Below the pieces are notes generated by a model that worked only from the letters and a program-made list of their open reading frames with translations, had not been told where the DNA came from and searched no databases. A program made the position numbers and the translations under genes. A DNA stretch of 63,970 nt from Terriglobia bacterium. Lineage in GTDB: Bacteria; Acidobacteriota; Terriglobia; Acidiferrales; UBA7541. The stretch covers positions 1 to 63,970 of the forward strand of contig JAIQFB010000028.1 of NCBI GenBank assembly GCA_020073485.1. Direction: 5' to 3'. Positions 23,791 through 34,697 of this stretch are shown one piece after another (within the stretch, counting starts at the first letter, position 1; each line of letters starts with the position of its first letter).

Positions 23791-25638
23791 ATGAAAATCG
23801 AAGAGTTTGATCAGAGACTTCGCGACCGGGTGCTCATCGCCGATGGGGCCATGGGATCGCTGCTGTACGAAACCCTCGGGCCGCAGCGCTGCGTCGACGA
23901 GCTCAACGCCACGCGCGCCGAGGAAGTCTTCCGCATTCACATGTCTTATCTCGAAGCCGGCGCGCACGTCATCGAAACCAACACGTTTGGCGCCAACCGC
24001 AGCAAACTGGCCGCGTTCGGCATGGAAGACCGCGTCGTCGAATTCAATCATCGCGGCGTGAAGATCGCCCGCGAGGCCAGGGAAGCCGCCAAGCACGACG
24101 TTCTGATCGCCGGATCGATCGGCCCGCTCGGCGTGGTTCGCCAGGTCCGCGAGATTCCCGCCGAGGAGGTCCGCGAAATATTCCGCGAGCAGGCCGAAGC
24201 GCTTGAGGAACGCGGTGTGGATTTTTTTGTCCTGGAAACTTTCGGAGATTCCGGTGAACTCCTTGCGGCCATCGAAGCAATCCGCGCATTTTCCCGGCTT
24301 CCCATCGTCGCCGAACTGACCTACTCCGAGGAGGGAACTACCTTCGGGGGGACGCGCCCGCGCGACGCCTGGAAACTTTTGCAAGATAGCGGCGTGCAAG
24401 TTATTGGCGCTAACTGTTCGGTGGGGCCGCAGGACCATTTGCGGCTTCTCCAGGAATTGAGCGAAGTGGCCGACTCGTTTCCCATGAGCGCCATGCCTAA
24501 CGTGGGATTCCCGCAGCGCGTCGGGGATCGCGTGGTCTATCCGAAATCCTCGCCCGAATATTTTGACCTGTTCGCGCGCGAGGCCGTGGTCCTGGGCGCG
24601 CGCATCCTGGGCGGGTGCTGCGGCACCACGCCCGAACACATCCGCGCGATGGTCCGCGCGGTCGAGGGCAAACAACCTGTGCACGGCGCCCGCGTGGCGG
24701 CAGCGGTTGAGGCCGCACCCGAGGTTCGCCCCGTGGCGGCGAGGGAGCCGGAAAGTGCGCTGTGGCGAAAAATTCAGGAAAAGAAATTCGTGATCTCCGT
24801 GGAAATCGATCCGCCCAAGGGCACCTCGATCGATCGCGTGCTTGAGCAGGTGCGCAACGTCATGTCTTCCGGGCATGTGGACGCCATCGACGTAAACAGC
24901 GGCGCACTGGCGCGCGTGGGCATGGACGCCCTTTCGCTTTCCGGCGCGCTCGAAGCCCGCGGCATCGAAACCATTCCGCACCTCACCACGCGCGACGCGA
25001 ATCTGATCGGCTTGCAGGCCATGCTTCTGGGCGCCTGGACCGTGGGCGGCGTGCGCAACGTCCTGGCCGTCACCGGCGATCCGCCCTCGCTCGGCAGTTA
25101 TCCTGAATCGTTCGGCGTCTACGAAGTGGATTCCATCGGCCTGGTGAAGGTGATGGCTCGCCTCAATCAGGGCACCGATTGGGCGGGAAAAAATCTGGGC
25201 GGCGCGACGAATTTCACCATCGGAGTTGCCGTGAATCCCCTTGCCGAGGATCTGGACGCGGAAATCCGCAGGTTTCATGCAAAGATCGAAGCCGGAGCGC
25301 ACTTCGCCATGACCCAGCCTATTTTTGAGCCGGACCATTGGGAGCAGTTTCTGAAACGCATGGGCGGGAAGTCGCCGATCCCGATTCTCGTCGGCCTATG
25401 GCCGCTGAGCAGTTACAAGCAGGCCTTGCGACTGCACAACGAAGTGCCCGGCATCGTGATTCCGGACGCGTTGTTGAAGCAGTTGGAAATGGCCGGAGGT
25501 TCCGCGCGCGATCATGGTTTCGCGCTGGCGCGGCGCCTGCTTGATTGGGCTCGCGGAGCGCGAAGCTCGGGCATTGCAGGCGCGTACCTGATTCCCCCGT
25601 TCAAGCGGTATGAGGAAATTCTGGATTTGTTCGCGTAA
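23791..25638 (+). CDS. Bifunctional homocysteine S-methyltransferase / methylenetetrahydrofolate reductase
   Basis: A 615-residue fusion. Residues about 8-300 form a homocysteine methyltransferase barrel with the zinc cysteines C209 (GANCSVG) and C276-C277 (GGCCGTT). Residues about 325-600 form an FAD-dependent MTHFR barrel (FVISVEIDPPKG, VLAVTGDPPSLG, MTQPIFEPDHWEQF). The fusion could make 5-methyl-THF and also methylate homocysteine from a donor such as S-methylmethionine. The true start is MKIEEFD at 23791; upstream codons come from a repeat. MetH lies 3 kb away on the same strand, giving two routes to methionine. Confidence 0.93.
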   Translation: MKIEEFDQRLRDRVLIADGAMGSLLYETLGPQRCVDELNATRAEEVFRIHMSYLEAGAHVIETNTFGANRSKLAAFGMEDRVVEFNHRGVKIAREAREAAKHDVLIAGSIGPLGVVRQVREIPAEEVREIFREQAEALEERGVDFFVLETFGDSGELLAAIEAIRAFSRLPIVAELTYSEEGTTFGGTRPRDAWKLLQDSGVQVIGANCSVGPQDHLRLLQELSEVADSFPMSAMPNVGFPQRVGDRVVYPKSSPEYFDLFAREAVVLGARILGGCCGTTPEHIRAMVRAVEGKQPVHGARVAAAVEAAPEVRPVAAREPESALWRKIQEKKFVISVEIDPPKGTSIDRVLEQVRNVMSSGHVDAIDVNSGALARVGMDALSLSGALEARGIETIPHLTTRDANLIGLQAMLLGAWTVGGVRNVLAVTGDPPSLGSYPESFGVYEVDSIGLVKVMARLNQGTDWAGKNLGGATNFTIGVAVNPLAEDLDAEIRRFHAKIEAGAHFAMTQPIFEPDHWEQFLKRMGGKSPIPILVGLWPLSSYKQALRLHNEVPGIVIPDALLKQLEMAGGSARDHGFALARRLLDWARGARSSGIAGAYLIPPFKRYEEILDLFA

Positions 25639-25651
25639 TGAGAAGCGGGAA

Positions 25652-28579
25652 TTAAAACTCAAAATCCAACGAAAACTGAATCTGCCGCGCGCCGGTCCCC
25701 TCGATCGGCTGCCCATAACCCGCAGCCGGCATCAGGTTGGAGCCGAACACCGGATTGATCTGCGAAGCGTTGGCGTGATTGAACAGGTTGAAAAAATCCG
25801 CCGTCACATCCAGATGTCTGGACTCGCCGAATGGAAAATATTTCAGCAGGCGGAAATCCATCGTTGCCGCACCGCGAATCAGGATCGGATTTCTGCCGAA
25901 CCCGAGCGGCCGCGAAGAGATGGGATAGGCGTGGCTTTGATTGGAATCGAGACCGGTCAATGCGTCCACGGGCCGGCCGCTTCCTACCGTGAAAATCGGC
26001 GCCACTTCGATATGGCTGAAGACATTTTCCAGCCATCCAAGCTTTTCTCCCTTTTTTTCATCTTCATCTTCTTCGTCCCCGATGGGCAATTCCCAAAGGG
26101 CGTTGAACACAAAACCCTGCTGCTGGTGCTGTCGCGAAACAGCGCGCTCCGCCGCGAGGTTGAGCGGATTCTGCGGCTGTTCGTCGAAATCCGACGCATC
26201 GTCAAATGCCTTTGAGACGGTGTAGCTCGCGGAGAAAGCCAGCTCATCATTCATTTTCCGGTTCAGCGTGAAGGAAACGCCGTTGTAGGTGGAACTCGCG
26301 GAATTCTCGATCTGGTAGATGGCGTCAAACTGCGGGTTGACCCGCGCCGGCGAGAAAACCTCCCGGCCAATCTGCTGCGGCGTGGGATCGGGAATGCCAA
26401 GACTCGCGGCGTTGGCAGGCGTCAGGACGACCGGCGGCAGGAGATTTACGTTGCGTGTCCGGGGCAGCTTGATTCCACGAACATTCATGTAATCGGCGCG
26501 CAGCGAGAGGTTCTTGGCAAGCAGGTATTCCGCCCCGGCGCTGATTTGCTGGCTGTAGGGTGTCGCCATGCGCGGATCGGAACGAAAAATGGAAGGCGCA
26601 ATTCCCGGAGCCGGGGAAAGAAGCGGCCCGCCTTGCGCTTCCACGAACAGCGCTGCCGCCGCAGCGCCATCCCCCACCTGCTCGAAGCCTTGTAGGCCGT
26701 TTTTCTCGACGGCGCGGGCGAGGTTGGCGAGCACGTAGCGATCGAAAAATATCCCGTATCCGGCGCGCAGCACCCATTTGGGAGATGGATTCCACGCCAG
26801 GCCGGCGCGCGGGCTGAAATTATTTGTGTCCTGGTTGAATACGCCGGGCAAGCGCTCGAAATCGTAACGAATGCCGGCGTCCAACGTCACATGTGGCGCA
26901 AGCGACCAGTGATCCTGCACGAATCCGCCAAGGGTGGTCACGGAAAAATCCACGGTTGGATTGCCGAATGCCTGGCGAAACTGGCCGGGCCGCCCGGCAA
27001 GGAAATCGCTGAGCGTATTGAAGAGGTAAAGCCCTGCAAAACCGTCGGGAGCGGACGCGCGCAATCCGACACGATCCACCGTGCCGCCAGCTTTCCAAAG
27101 ATGTTTGCCCCGGGCGCGAGAATAGGTGTAACTCGCTTCGTAATGATTCTCGCGGCGGTGATTGAACCCGGCGTATGGCCGCCCGAAATCAACCAATCCG
27201 GCGATGTCGATTTCCGGGCCGGCGGCATCGCTCGTGCGAAGCACGGCGCGCCGTGTGGCTGCTTCAAAACGCAAATCGCCGACCCCGCTCGACCCGTAAA
27301 CCGTCGTCAGCGAGCCGGAAAGCACATTGTCGCTTACATAGCTGCTGCCGCGAGAGCTGACGTCGGTCAGCGCATTCGCGTGGAAGGCGTCGCCCGATTC
27401 CTGATTGTTCGTGAAGGCGTATCTCAGCATCAGTGAGGTGCTGTTCGTCAGGTGATGATCGAGCCGGCCCGCCGCTTCGGTCTCCGAGCGTGACGTTGGA
27501 AAGAAATTCGTAGTGATCTGGCGCGTCGCGAGGCCCGGAAATCCACCCACGGACAAGAACGCGTTGATAGCGGACGCCGCCTGCGGATCGATACCCGACT
27601 CGCCCTGTCCGCGGTTGTGCTCTTGCTCCACTGCGGCGTAGTAAAACGTGCGGTCCTTGATGACCGGACCGCCCAGCGCAACGCCCGCGCGAAATCTGCG
27701 GAAAGAAGGCTTCCCGGCTTCGTTCTCGAACGGGTCCCGCGCATCGAATGCGGCGTCCTGAGCAAACACGAACGTGTCACCGTGCAAGGGATTCGCCCCG
27801 GAGCGCGTAATCACGTTAATCGAACCGCCGGAAGCGCCACCCGATTCCGCCGAGAGCCCATTATTGACGACCTGAAATTCCTGCACGATTTCGGGCGAAA
27901 GCTCCGTGCGGCCCGAGCCCGTGTATTCGTCGTTGTTGTCCAAGCCGTCGATGGAAACGTTGTTGCTGCGCGCGCGAAGCCCCCCGAACGTGAATCCGCT
28001 GCCCGCAAGCGGCGTTGCGCCTCCCCCGGACGATGGTCCGGGCGAACTTGCGACTCCCGGCGAGAGGAGAACAAAATCCAGCGAATTCCGCGTGCGGACG
28101 GGAAGCTCTTCGATTCTTTCTCCGTCGACAGAGGACACAAACGAAGTCTGTTCGGGTTCGATGGCCGATGCTTCGGCTTTCACCGTGATGGATTCCGATG
28201 ACGAAGCGGGGGACAGAGCGATATCGAGGTGAAGCGTTTGGCCAAGTTCCAGTTCGATGCCGGTTTGCCGGTAGGATGCAAAGCCGGGACGTTCGACCCG
28301 CAGTTCATAGCTGCCCACCGGCAACGCGGCAAAGACGAAAATGCCCTCCGCATCCGCCGCCGCGGTACGTGTCTGGCTGGTGGAAGTATTGCGCAGAGTC
28401 ACGCTCGCCTCCGGAACCACCGCGCCGCTACTGTCGGTCACCGCCCCCGCGAGCGTCGCGCCGATTTTCGAGGACTGCGCACACGCCCCCGCCGCATTCC
28501 AGAGCAACAAAAGCGCGACGGCCAAAGCAATCCTTCCGCGACAAGTGTAAAATGTTTGGGCAGGCTGGATCATCGACAT
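25652..28579 (-). CDS. TonB-dependent receptor with N-terminal carboxypeptidase-regulatory domain (Oar-like)
   Basis: A 975-residue outer-membrane protein. It has a signal peptide (to about residue 35, ending GACAQ), a carboxypeptidase regulatory-like beta-sandwich (about 40-125, GAVTDSSGAVVPEASVTLRN), and a plug domain (about 140-250, SIDGLDNNDEYTG, GGSINVITRSG). The barrel follows, and the last residue is phenylalanine as expected for Bam-dependent insertion. Such receptors are numerous in Acidobacteriota; ligands are usually unknown, with glycans or peptides most likely. It lies on the opposite strand between two methionine genes, with no riboswitch in front, so a cobalamin role is not supported. 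Confidence 0.9.
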   Translation of the reverse strand: MSMIQPAQTFYTCRGRIALAVALLLLWNAAGACAQSSKIGATLAGAVTDSSGAVVPEASVTLRNTSTSQTRTAAADAEGIFVFAALPVGSYELRVERPGFASYRQTGIELELGQTLHLDIALSPASSSESITVKAEASAIEPEQTSFVSSVDGERIEELPVRTRNSLDFVLLSPGVASSPGPSSGGGATPLAGSGFTFGGLRARSNNVSIDGLDNNDEYTGSGRTELSPEIVQEFQVVNNGLSAESGGASGGSINVITRSGANPLHGDTFVFAQDAAFDARDPFENEAGKPSFRRFRAGVALGGPVIKDRTFYYAAVEQEHNRGQGESGIDPQAASAINAFLSVGGFPGLATRQITTNFFPTSRSETEAAGRLDHHLTNSTSLMLRYAFTNNQESGDAFHANALTDVSSRGSSYVSDNVLSGSLTTVYGSSGVGDLRFEAATRRAVLRTSDAAGPEIDIAGLVDFGRPYAGFNHRRENHYEASYTYSRARGKHLWKAGGTVDRVGLRASAPDGFAGLYLFNTLSDFLAGRPGQFRQAFGNPTVDFSVTTLGGFVQDHWSLAPHVTLDAGIRYDFERLPGVFNQDTNNFSPRAGLAWNPSPKWVLRAGYGIFFDRYVLANLARAVEKNGLQGFEQVGDGAAAAALFVEAQGGPLLSPAPGIAPSIFRSDPRMATPYSQQISAGAEYLLAKNLSLRADYMNVRGIKLPRTRNVNLLPPVVLTPANAASLGIPDPTPQQIGREVFSPARVNPQFDAIYQIENSASSTYNGVSFTLNRKMNDELAFSASYTVSKAFDDASDFDEQPQNPLNLAAERAVSRQHQQQGFVFNALWELPIGDEEDEDEKKGEKLGWLENVFSHIEVAPIFTVGSGRPVDALTGLDSNQSHAYPISSRPLGFGRNPILIRGAATMDFRLLKYFPFGESRHLDVTADFFNLFNHANASQINPVFGSNLMPAAGYGQPIEGTGARQIQFSLDFEF

Positions 28580-28740
28580 CCCCCGCTACAGGATAAACAC
28601 CGGCGCGGGAATCAGCCAGAAAAGAATACGACCTCAACGGCAAATTGCACTTTAGACACCTTGAGCGCTGTCCCGTGCGGATTGCTGCATCGAAACGCGC
28701 CCTGCCGCATCGAGTAAGGATCGACGGAGGAAGGAAAACG

Positions 28741-31700
28741 TTGGACCCCAGAGCCTCACGCATCGCCGCGCTGAAGAATCTCCTGAGGGAGAGGATCGTC
28801 ATTTTGGACGGCGCCATGGGCACGATGCTCCAGGCGCAGCGCCTGGAGGAAGCGGTGTTTCGCGGCTCGCAATTTGGGAAACACCCGAAGGACCTGCGCG
28901 GCAACTTTGACATCCTGAATGTCACACAGCCGCACATCGTGCAGGCCGTTCAGCGCGCCTATCTCGAGGCCGGCGCGGACATCATCAAGACCAACACGTT
29001 TAATTCCAACGCGATTTCCGCGCAGGACTACGGCCTGGAAAATCACATTCATGAAATGAATTTTGCGGGCGCGAAAATCGCGCGGCAAGTCGCCGACGAA
29101 TTTGAAGCGGCGCACCAAGGCGCACATCGCCTGGTCGCGGGATCGATGGGCCCGACCAATCGCACCGCGTCGATGTCGCAGGACGTCAGCAGCCCCGCCT
29201 CGCGCGGCGTCACCTTCGACCGATTGCGCGAGGTTTACTACGAACAGGCAAAGGGCCTTGTGGAAGGCGGCGCCGATCTTCTCCTGGTCGAGACGGTCTT
29301 CGACACTCTCAACGCCAAGGCCGCGCTGTTCGCCATCGACGAATATTTCCAGACCTCCGGGCAACGCGTTCCCATCATGCTGTCGGCCACCATCGTCGAT
29401 CAGAGCGGGCGCACGCTCTCCGGCCAGACAGTCGAAGCGTTCTGGATTTCCGTTTCGCACGCGGATTTGCTCAGCGTGGGCATCAACTGCGCGCTCGGCG
29501 CAAAACAGATGCGCCCATATGTCGAGGAGCTTTCGCACCTGGCGCCGATTCCCATCAGCTGCCACCCGAATGCGGGACTTCCGAATGCGTTCGGCGGATT
29601 CGACGAGACGCCCGAACGAATGGCCGCCGATTTGCGCGATTTTGCCTCGAACGGATGGCTGAACATCGCCGGCGGCTGTTGCGGCACAACGCCCGCGCAC
29701 ATTCGCGCGATCGCCGACGCCGTGCGCGGCCTTGCGCCGCACGTGCTATCCAAACCCGAGCGCTACACGCGGTTCAGCGGCCTGGAACCGCTCGTCCTGC
29801 GTCCCGATTCGCGATTCGTCAACATCGGCGAGCGCACTAATGTCACCGGCTCGCCGAAATTTTCCAAGTTGATTCTCGCCGGCCAGTACGAAGAGGCGCT
29901 GGCCGTGGCCCGCCAGCAGGTCGAAAACGGCGCTCAGATCATTGACATCAACATGGACGAAGCCATGCTCGATTCCGAGCACGCCATGACCACGTTCCTG
30001 CACCACATCGCCGCCGAGCCCGACATCGCCCGCGTACCGATCATGATCGACAGCTCGAACTGGAAAGTGATCGAAGCCGGATTGAAATGCATTCAGGGCC
30101 GCGGTATCGTCAATTCCGTCAGCCTGAAGGAAGGCGAGGAGGCGTTTCGCGAGCGCGCCCGGCTGATCCGGCGCTACGGCGCGGCCATGGTGGTCATGGC
30201 TTTTGATGAAAAGGGGCAGGCGGATACGCTCGCGCGCAAGATTGAAGTGTGCCGGCGATCATACAAGATTCTTACCGAGCAGGCAGGAGTCGCTCCGGAA
30301 GAAATTATTTTCGATCCGAACATCCTGACCGTGGCGACTGGAATCGAGGAGCACAATAATTACGCCGTCGATTTTATCGAAGCCGCCAGGCTGATCAAGG
30401 CCACGCTGCCGGGCGTGAAGGTCAGCGGCGGCGTCAGCAATATTTCCTTTTCCTTTCGCGGGCAGAATGTGGTGCGCGAGGCCATGCACTCCGCGTTCCT
30501 CTTCCGCGCGATTCAGGCGGGCCTGGACATGGCCATCGTGAACGCGGGGCAACTCGCGATCTACGAGGAAATTCCGAAGGACCTGCTGAATCTGGTCGAG
30601 GACGTTTTGCTGAACCGCCGTCCGGACGCGACCGAGCGCCTGCTGGCGTTTACAGAGACTGTTAAGGCCAAGGAAAGAGGTCCTGCCGAAGAAGATTCCT
30701 GGCGCACCGGCAGGATCGAAGAGCGCCTCGCGCACGCCCTGGTCAAGGGCGTCGCGGATTACATCGAGGAAGACACGGAAGAGGCGCGCCAAAAATACGG
30801 CAAGCCGCTCGCGGTGATCGAAGGCCCGCTGATGAGCGCGATGAACGTGGTCGGCGACCTGTTCGGGTCCGGACGGATGTTTCTGCCGCAGGTGGTCAAG
30901 AGCGCGCGGGTGATGAAAAAGGCGGTGGCTTACCTGCAGCCATACCTGGAAGCGGAAAAGCAGGCCGGCGGCGGCACGTTCGTGAAGGGCCGCATCGTGA
31001 TGGCCACGGTGAAGGGCGACGTCCACGACATCGGGAAAAATATCGTGGGCGTGGTGCTCGGCTGCAACAACTACGACGTAATCGATCTCGGCGTGATGGT
31101 GCCGGCGGAAAAGATTTTGCAGACGGCGCGGGAAACGAACGCCGACCTGATCGGCCTCAGCGGGCTGATCACGCCTTCGCTCGAGGAAATGGTGCACGTC
31201 GCGAAGGAAATGGAACGCCAGGAGTTCCGCGTGCCGCTGCTGATCGGCGGCGCCACCACCAGCCGCACGCACACGGCCGTGAAAATTGCGCCTGCATATC
31301 GCGCCGGCGTCGTGCACGTGCAGGACGCGTCGCGCGCCGTGGGCGTCATGAGCAGTCTGGTCAGCGCGGAATTGAAAAATAATTTCCTGGAGGAAAATCG
31401 CGGGGAGCAGGACCGCGCCCGGGAGAAACATTTGTCGCGCAAGGCGCAGCCGCTTCTTTCGCTGGCCGAGGCGCGAGGCAAAAAGCCGGCCTACGATTGG
31501 TCCGCCTACGTGCCGCCACGCCCGTCGTTTCTGGGCACGCGCGTTTACAATCCCGTGCCGCTCGAGGAAATCGTTCCGTACATCGACTGGACGCCATTCT
31601 TTCACGCCTGGGAGTTGCGCGGCATCTACCCGAAGATTTTCGAGCAGGAAAACGTGGGCCCCAAGGCAAAGGAATTATTCGACGACGGCCAAACACTTCT

Positions 31701-32436
31701 CGAACGCATCGTGCGCGACAAATTGCTGGAAGCGCGCGCCGTGATCGGATTTTTCCCGGCGAGCAGCGTGCAGGAAGACATCGAAGTCTACGCCGATGAA
31801 TCGCGCCACTTGCTCACCACGTTTCACACCCTGCGGCAGCAACAGGCCAGGGCCAATCAGGAACCCAGCTACGCCCTGGCCGATTTCATCGCGCCGCGAG
31901 AAAGCGGCCGCATGGATTATCTCGGCGCGTTCGCCGTCACCGCCGGGCTTCATATCGAGTCGCTGGTCGCGAAATTCGAGAAGGATAACGACGACTACAA
32001 CGCTCTGATGGCCAAGGCTCTCGCGGATCGCCTGGCGGAGGCCCTTGCTGAACTGATGCACCAGCGGGCGCGCATCGAGTGGGGCTACGGCCGGGATGAA
32101 AACCTGAGCCACGCGGATCTGATCCATGAGCGCTATCGGGGCATTCGTCCAGCGCCGGGATATCCCGCGCTGCCGGATCACACGGAAAAGCGCGCGCTGT
32201 TCGATCTGCTCTGCGCCGAAAAGAACACAGGCATCACGCTGACGGAAAATTTCGCCATGCATCCGGCCGCATCGGTGAGTGGGTTCTATTTCTCGCACCC
32301 CGAATCGAAATATTTCGCCGTGGGAAAAATTGACCGCGACCAGGTCGAAGACTACGCCCGCCGAAAGGGCCAGGACCTGCGCACCGCCGAGCGCTGGCTC
32401 AGCCCGAATCTGAATTACGATCCCGATGCGGCTTAA
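28741..32436 (+). CDS. metH: Cobalamin-dependent methionine synthase
   Basis: A 1231-residue enzyme with all four modules: homocysteine barrel (about 10-320; zinc cysteines in GINCALG and GGCCGTT), pterin barrel (about 345-605, [13 protein letters not shown]), cobalamin cap and binding domain (about 640-880) with the cobalt-ligand motif DVHDIGKN (His762), and the AdoMet reactivation domain (about 900-1231, [12 protein letters not shown]). It transfers the methyl group from 5-methyl-THF to homocysteine. The start is assigned to TTG at 28741 with GGAGGAAGG upstream; the resulting length matches E. coli MetH (1227). The complete reactivation domain means it should be self-sufficient. Confidence 0.96.
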   Translation: MDPRASRIAALKNLLRERIVILDGAMGTMLQAQRLEEAVFRGSQFGKHPKDLRGNFDILNVTQPHIVQAVQRAYLEAGADIIKTNTFNSNAISAQDYGLENHIHEMNFAGAKIARQVADEFEAAHQGAHRLVAGSMGPTNRTASMSQDVSSPASRGVTFDRLREVYYEQAKGLVEGGADLLLVETVFDTLNAKAALFAIDEYFQTSGQRVPIMLSATIVDQSGRTLSGQTVEAFWISVSHADLLSVGINCALGAKQMRPYVEELSHLAPIPISCHPNAGLPNAFGGFDETPERMAADLRDFASNGWLNIAGGCCGTTPAHIRAIADAVRGLAPHVLSKPERYTRFSGLEPLVLRPDSRFVNIGERTNVTGSPKFSKLILAGQYEEALAVARQQVENGAQIIDINMDEAMLDSEHAMTTFLHHIAAEPDIARVPIMIDSSNWKVIEAGLKCIQGRGIVNSVSLKEGEEAFRERARLIRRYGAAMVVMAFDEKGQADTLARKIEVCRRSYKILTEQAGVAPEEIIFDPNILTVATGIEEHNNYAVDFIEAARLIKATLPGVKVSGGVSNISFSFRGQNVVREAMHSAFLFRAIQAGLDMAIVNAGQLAIYEEIPKDLLNLVEDVLLNRRPDATERLLAFTETVKAKERGPAEEDSWRTGRIEERLAHALVKGVADYIEEDTEEARQKYGKPLAVIEGPLMSAMNVVGDLFGSGRMFLPQVVKSARVMKKAVAYLQPYLEAEKQAGGGTFVKGRIVMATVKGDVHDIGKNIVGVVLGCNNYDVIDLGVMVPAEKILQTARETNADLIGLSGLITPSLEEMVHVAKEMERQEFRVPLLIGGATTSRTHTAVKIAPAYRAGVVHVQDASRAVGVMSSLVSAELKNNFLEENRGEQDRAREKHLSRKAQPLLSLAEARGKKPAYDWSAYVPPRPSFLGTRVYNPVPLEEIVPYIDWTPFFHAWELRGIYPKIFEQENVGPKAKELFDDGQTLLERIVRDKLLEARAVIGFFPASSVQEDIEVYADESRHLLTTFHTLRQQQARANQEPSYALADFIAPRESGRMDYLGAFAVTAGLHIESLVAKFEKDNDDYNALMAKALADRLAEALAELMHQRARIEWGYGRDENLSHADLIHERYRGIRPAPGYPALPDHTEKRALFDLLCAEKNTGITLTENFAMHPAASVSGFYFSHPESKYFAVGKIDRDQVEDYARRKGQDLRTAERWLSPNLNYDPDAA

Positions 32437-32491
32437 TTCCGGCCGATTCCTCGCGCCCGCCTCAAATCTTCATTGCCCACGTAAAAAGAAA

Positions 32492-32523
32492 AGCCGGTGC
32501 GGTTGTGCAAACCCGCACCGGCT
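32492..32523 (-). terminator. Intrinsic terminator of the porin gene
   Basis: An 11-bp GC-rich stem (AGCCGGTGCGG with its complement) and a ten-base loop. On the minus strand it is followed by TTTCTTTTTACG. It lies 37 bases after the porin stop. It may also stop transcripts coming out of metH from the other side, though the T tract favours the minus strand. Confidence 0.85.
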
Positions 32524-32560
32524 GGATCGAGGGGCTATGCCCCTTATGTGTTGGTAGCTA

Positions 32561-34303
32561 CTATTTCCCCAGGGTCGGGGCCGATCCCGGCAGCGTATAG
32601 CGCAAGTTGAAGAACACCATGTTCAGATGCGCTACCTTGTCGGATCCCGCCGGGACAACCCACGGATTGCGGTGCACGAACGAGTATTGCCCCATGAAGT
32701 TCAGGGCCCCGTACTTTCCATCCTTCCAGATGGTCTGATTGAAGCCGACCGTTTCTTCCTGAACCGAGCGATTCTGGTTCAGGCTGGCCGCCGCTCCGGT
32801 GTATCCGTAGCCGATGGGTGTGGTTCCGTTCGCGTCGAACGTCGCATTCTTCTGGACATAAATGCCGCCGTAGTAGGCATACAGCAGCGTGTTCTTGTGC
32901 GTGTACTCGAAACCTGAAACGTCCGACCCGGTCTTGATGGGAGAAATGGCGCCGTTGGACCGCACGATCAGGTCCGGAACCTGCCCAAAGATATAGCGGC
33001 CGCCGCCGTCGCTCCAGTAATTGTTGGTCAGCACACGGAAACCCTTGAACAGTTCGACGTTCAAGTTCACGAAGGCGCCGCCGCCGGTGCTGGAGAAGGT
33101 TGTGTTGGTACTCGCAACCCAATCCTTGAACTGGCGTTCCACTCCTCCGAGTTCCAGGTGAAACTTGCTCGTTGGATCGAACGCAAGCTTCACGATCACG
33201 TCAGGAGCGACGTTGGGTGTGCCCAGGGTGGTCGTGTTGTCGTTGAATTGGGTGGCGTTCAGCGAACCGAGCGCGGCCGGGTAGGTGATCGTCCCGCCGC
33301 CTGCCGATTTCCCGACGTATTGTTCCGGACTGTCCAGAGCCACGGCGAAAGCGACTTTGCTCGTGGGCCGGTAAACGAAGCGAAGCTCCGGGATGCGTCC
33401 CCAAACCAGGCCCGCTTGGTAGTTCACGTCGATGTCTTGCGAAAAGAAGATATTTCCGGGCAGAGGGGAAATGCCGGTCCGGCCGGGAGTGATCAAGCTC
33501 CAGGTCTGGCCGCCGAGGACTTCCCACTTGTCTTTCGCGACGTCGACCCAATACAAACGCGAACGCATGGTATTGCTGTTGCTGCTGACGGAAACGTTTG
33601 CGGGATTGTTTCCCAGATAGTCCGACTCCATGTAGCCCATCACGTGAGCGCCCTTGACCATCGCGTCCACGCGGAATCCAATGCGGGAGTTCTGCATGCT
33701 TTCCCGGAATTCGCTCAGGTGATTCTGAAATGCAGTGCCGCCGTTTGGTATGCCCGCGAAGTTCGTGCCGATCCCGCTTCCGCGATCGTGGTTGCTCCAC
33801 ACGCCGGTGAAATCCATGAATCCTACCGGGGTGATGTAAGCGCTGCCGATGCGGAATTGTAGCGGCGAAACATCATCCTTTCCGTTCTGCGCCGCGGGAC
33901 TGGCTGCCGGAGCCGCGCTCACGCCCATACCCGGAGTGATGGCCGCGGCAGACGTCACGGATTCCGTTGTCATCGCCGGCGAATTGGCAACTGGAGAAGT
34001 GGCGGGTTCCGAAGACTTCACGCCGAATTTTTCCTCCAGCGCTTCCATTTTCAATTGCTCTGCCTTCAACGCCGCGCGTTGCGCTTCCAGCTCGGCCCGT
34101 TGTTCCTCCACCAGGCTGCGAAGGTCCTGCATTTCGCTTTCGATGGCCGAGGTCTCCGGCTTCACCGCCACCGGTTTGTCCGGCGCGGCGGCGCTGGTCA
34201 CCGCCGCGGGTGTTTCTTCCTTGCCAGGCTCACCGGCGTTCTTTGCCAGCAACGGCGACGCCGCTAAACCCATGCTCAACAGTACTGCTGCGAATACTCG
34301 CAT
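32561..34303 (-). CDS. Outer-membrane porin with N-terminal coiled coil
   Basis: A 580-residue exported protein. A signal peptide (MRVFAAVLLSMGLAASPLLA) is followed by a Pro/Ala/Glu-rich segment and a coiled coil (about residues 52-90, SLVEEQRAELEAQRAALK). A beta-barrel of about 430 residues follows, rich in alternating aromatic and polar strands (YITPVGFMDFTGVWSN, KWEVLGGQTWSLI). This layout resembles the DcaP-like/trimeric porins, in which the coiled coil forms a periplasmic stalk. The start at 34303 is set by GAGGAGGGAAGG just upstream of the ATG. The substrate is unknown. Confidence 0.8.
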   Translation of the reverse strand: MRVFAAVLLSMGLAASPLLAKNAGEPGKEETPAAVTSAAAPDKPVAVKPETSAIESEMQDLRSLVEEQRAELEAQRAALKAEQLKMEALEEKFGVKSSEPATSPVANSPAMTTESVTSAAAITPGMGVSAAPAASPAAQNGKDDVSPLQFRIGSAYITPVGFMDFTGVWSNHDRGSGIGTNFAGIPNGGTAFQNHLSEFRESMQNSRIGFRVDAMVKGAHVMGYMESDYLGNNPANVSVSSNSNTMRSRLYWVDVAKDKWEVLGGQTWSLITPGRTGISPLPGNIFFSQDIDVNYQAGLVWGRIPELRFVYRPTSKVAFAVALDSPEQYVGKSAGGGTITYPAALGSLNATQFNDNTTTLGTPNVAPDVIVKLAFDPTSKFHLELGGVERQFKDWVASTNTTFSSTGGGAFVNLNVELFKGFRVLTNNYWSDGGGRYIFGQVPDLIVRSNGAISPIKTGSDVSGFEYTHKNTLLYAYYGGIYVQKNATFDANGTTPIGYGYTGAAASLNQNRSVQEETVGFNQTIWKDGKYGALNFMGQYSFVHRNPWVVPAGSDKVAHLNMVFFNLRYTLPGSAPTLGK

Positions 34304-34430
34304 TCCTTCCCTCCTCGACAAGTTTTAAAACTTAACTCTGGTCGTCCCCTATTTTCCAAATGAAAGAGAGCGATTGATTCTTCCGACCCATCCGTGAGGT
34401 CGCCCTTTTGCAGTGACCCCATCCACACCC

Positions 34431-34456
34431 GGTGCAACCCTGTTTTTCGTTGCACC
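34431..34456. promoter_or_regulatory. Inverted repeat in the leader of the porin gene
   Basis: GGTGCAAC and its exact complement flank a ten-base spacer, 128 bases before the porin start. It could be an operator or an RNA hairpin. The surrounding 394 bases (34304-34697), which also hold the promoter of the divergent cupin-like gene, contain no gene. Confidence 0.35.
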
Positions 34457-34697
34457 CCCCCCACGCCCAGGCTGGCAAAACCCGTCAAGAAATACCTTCA
34501 GCAAGCAATGGGCAACACCATCTGTGCTTCACTGGGTTTGGTGACACTATCGGCGCGGGAATAACAGCCCGTGAGAGGAATGTTAATTCTATGTTACAAG
34601 AGGGAATGTAGCTTCATGGCCAACAAAACAAGCAACTTAATTCTTAGCGTTGACTCCGGCCTCGCATCCGACATAGATTGATCGCCCGAGAGAAAAA

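Noticed and set aside
28580-28740. A cobalamin or SAM riboswitch before the TonB receptor or metH
   Set aside because: No B12 box (GCCACTG) or SAM-aptamer pattern is present.
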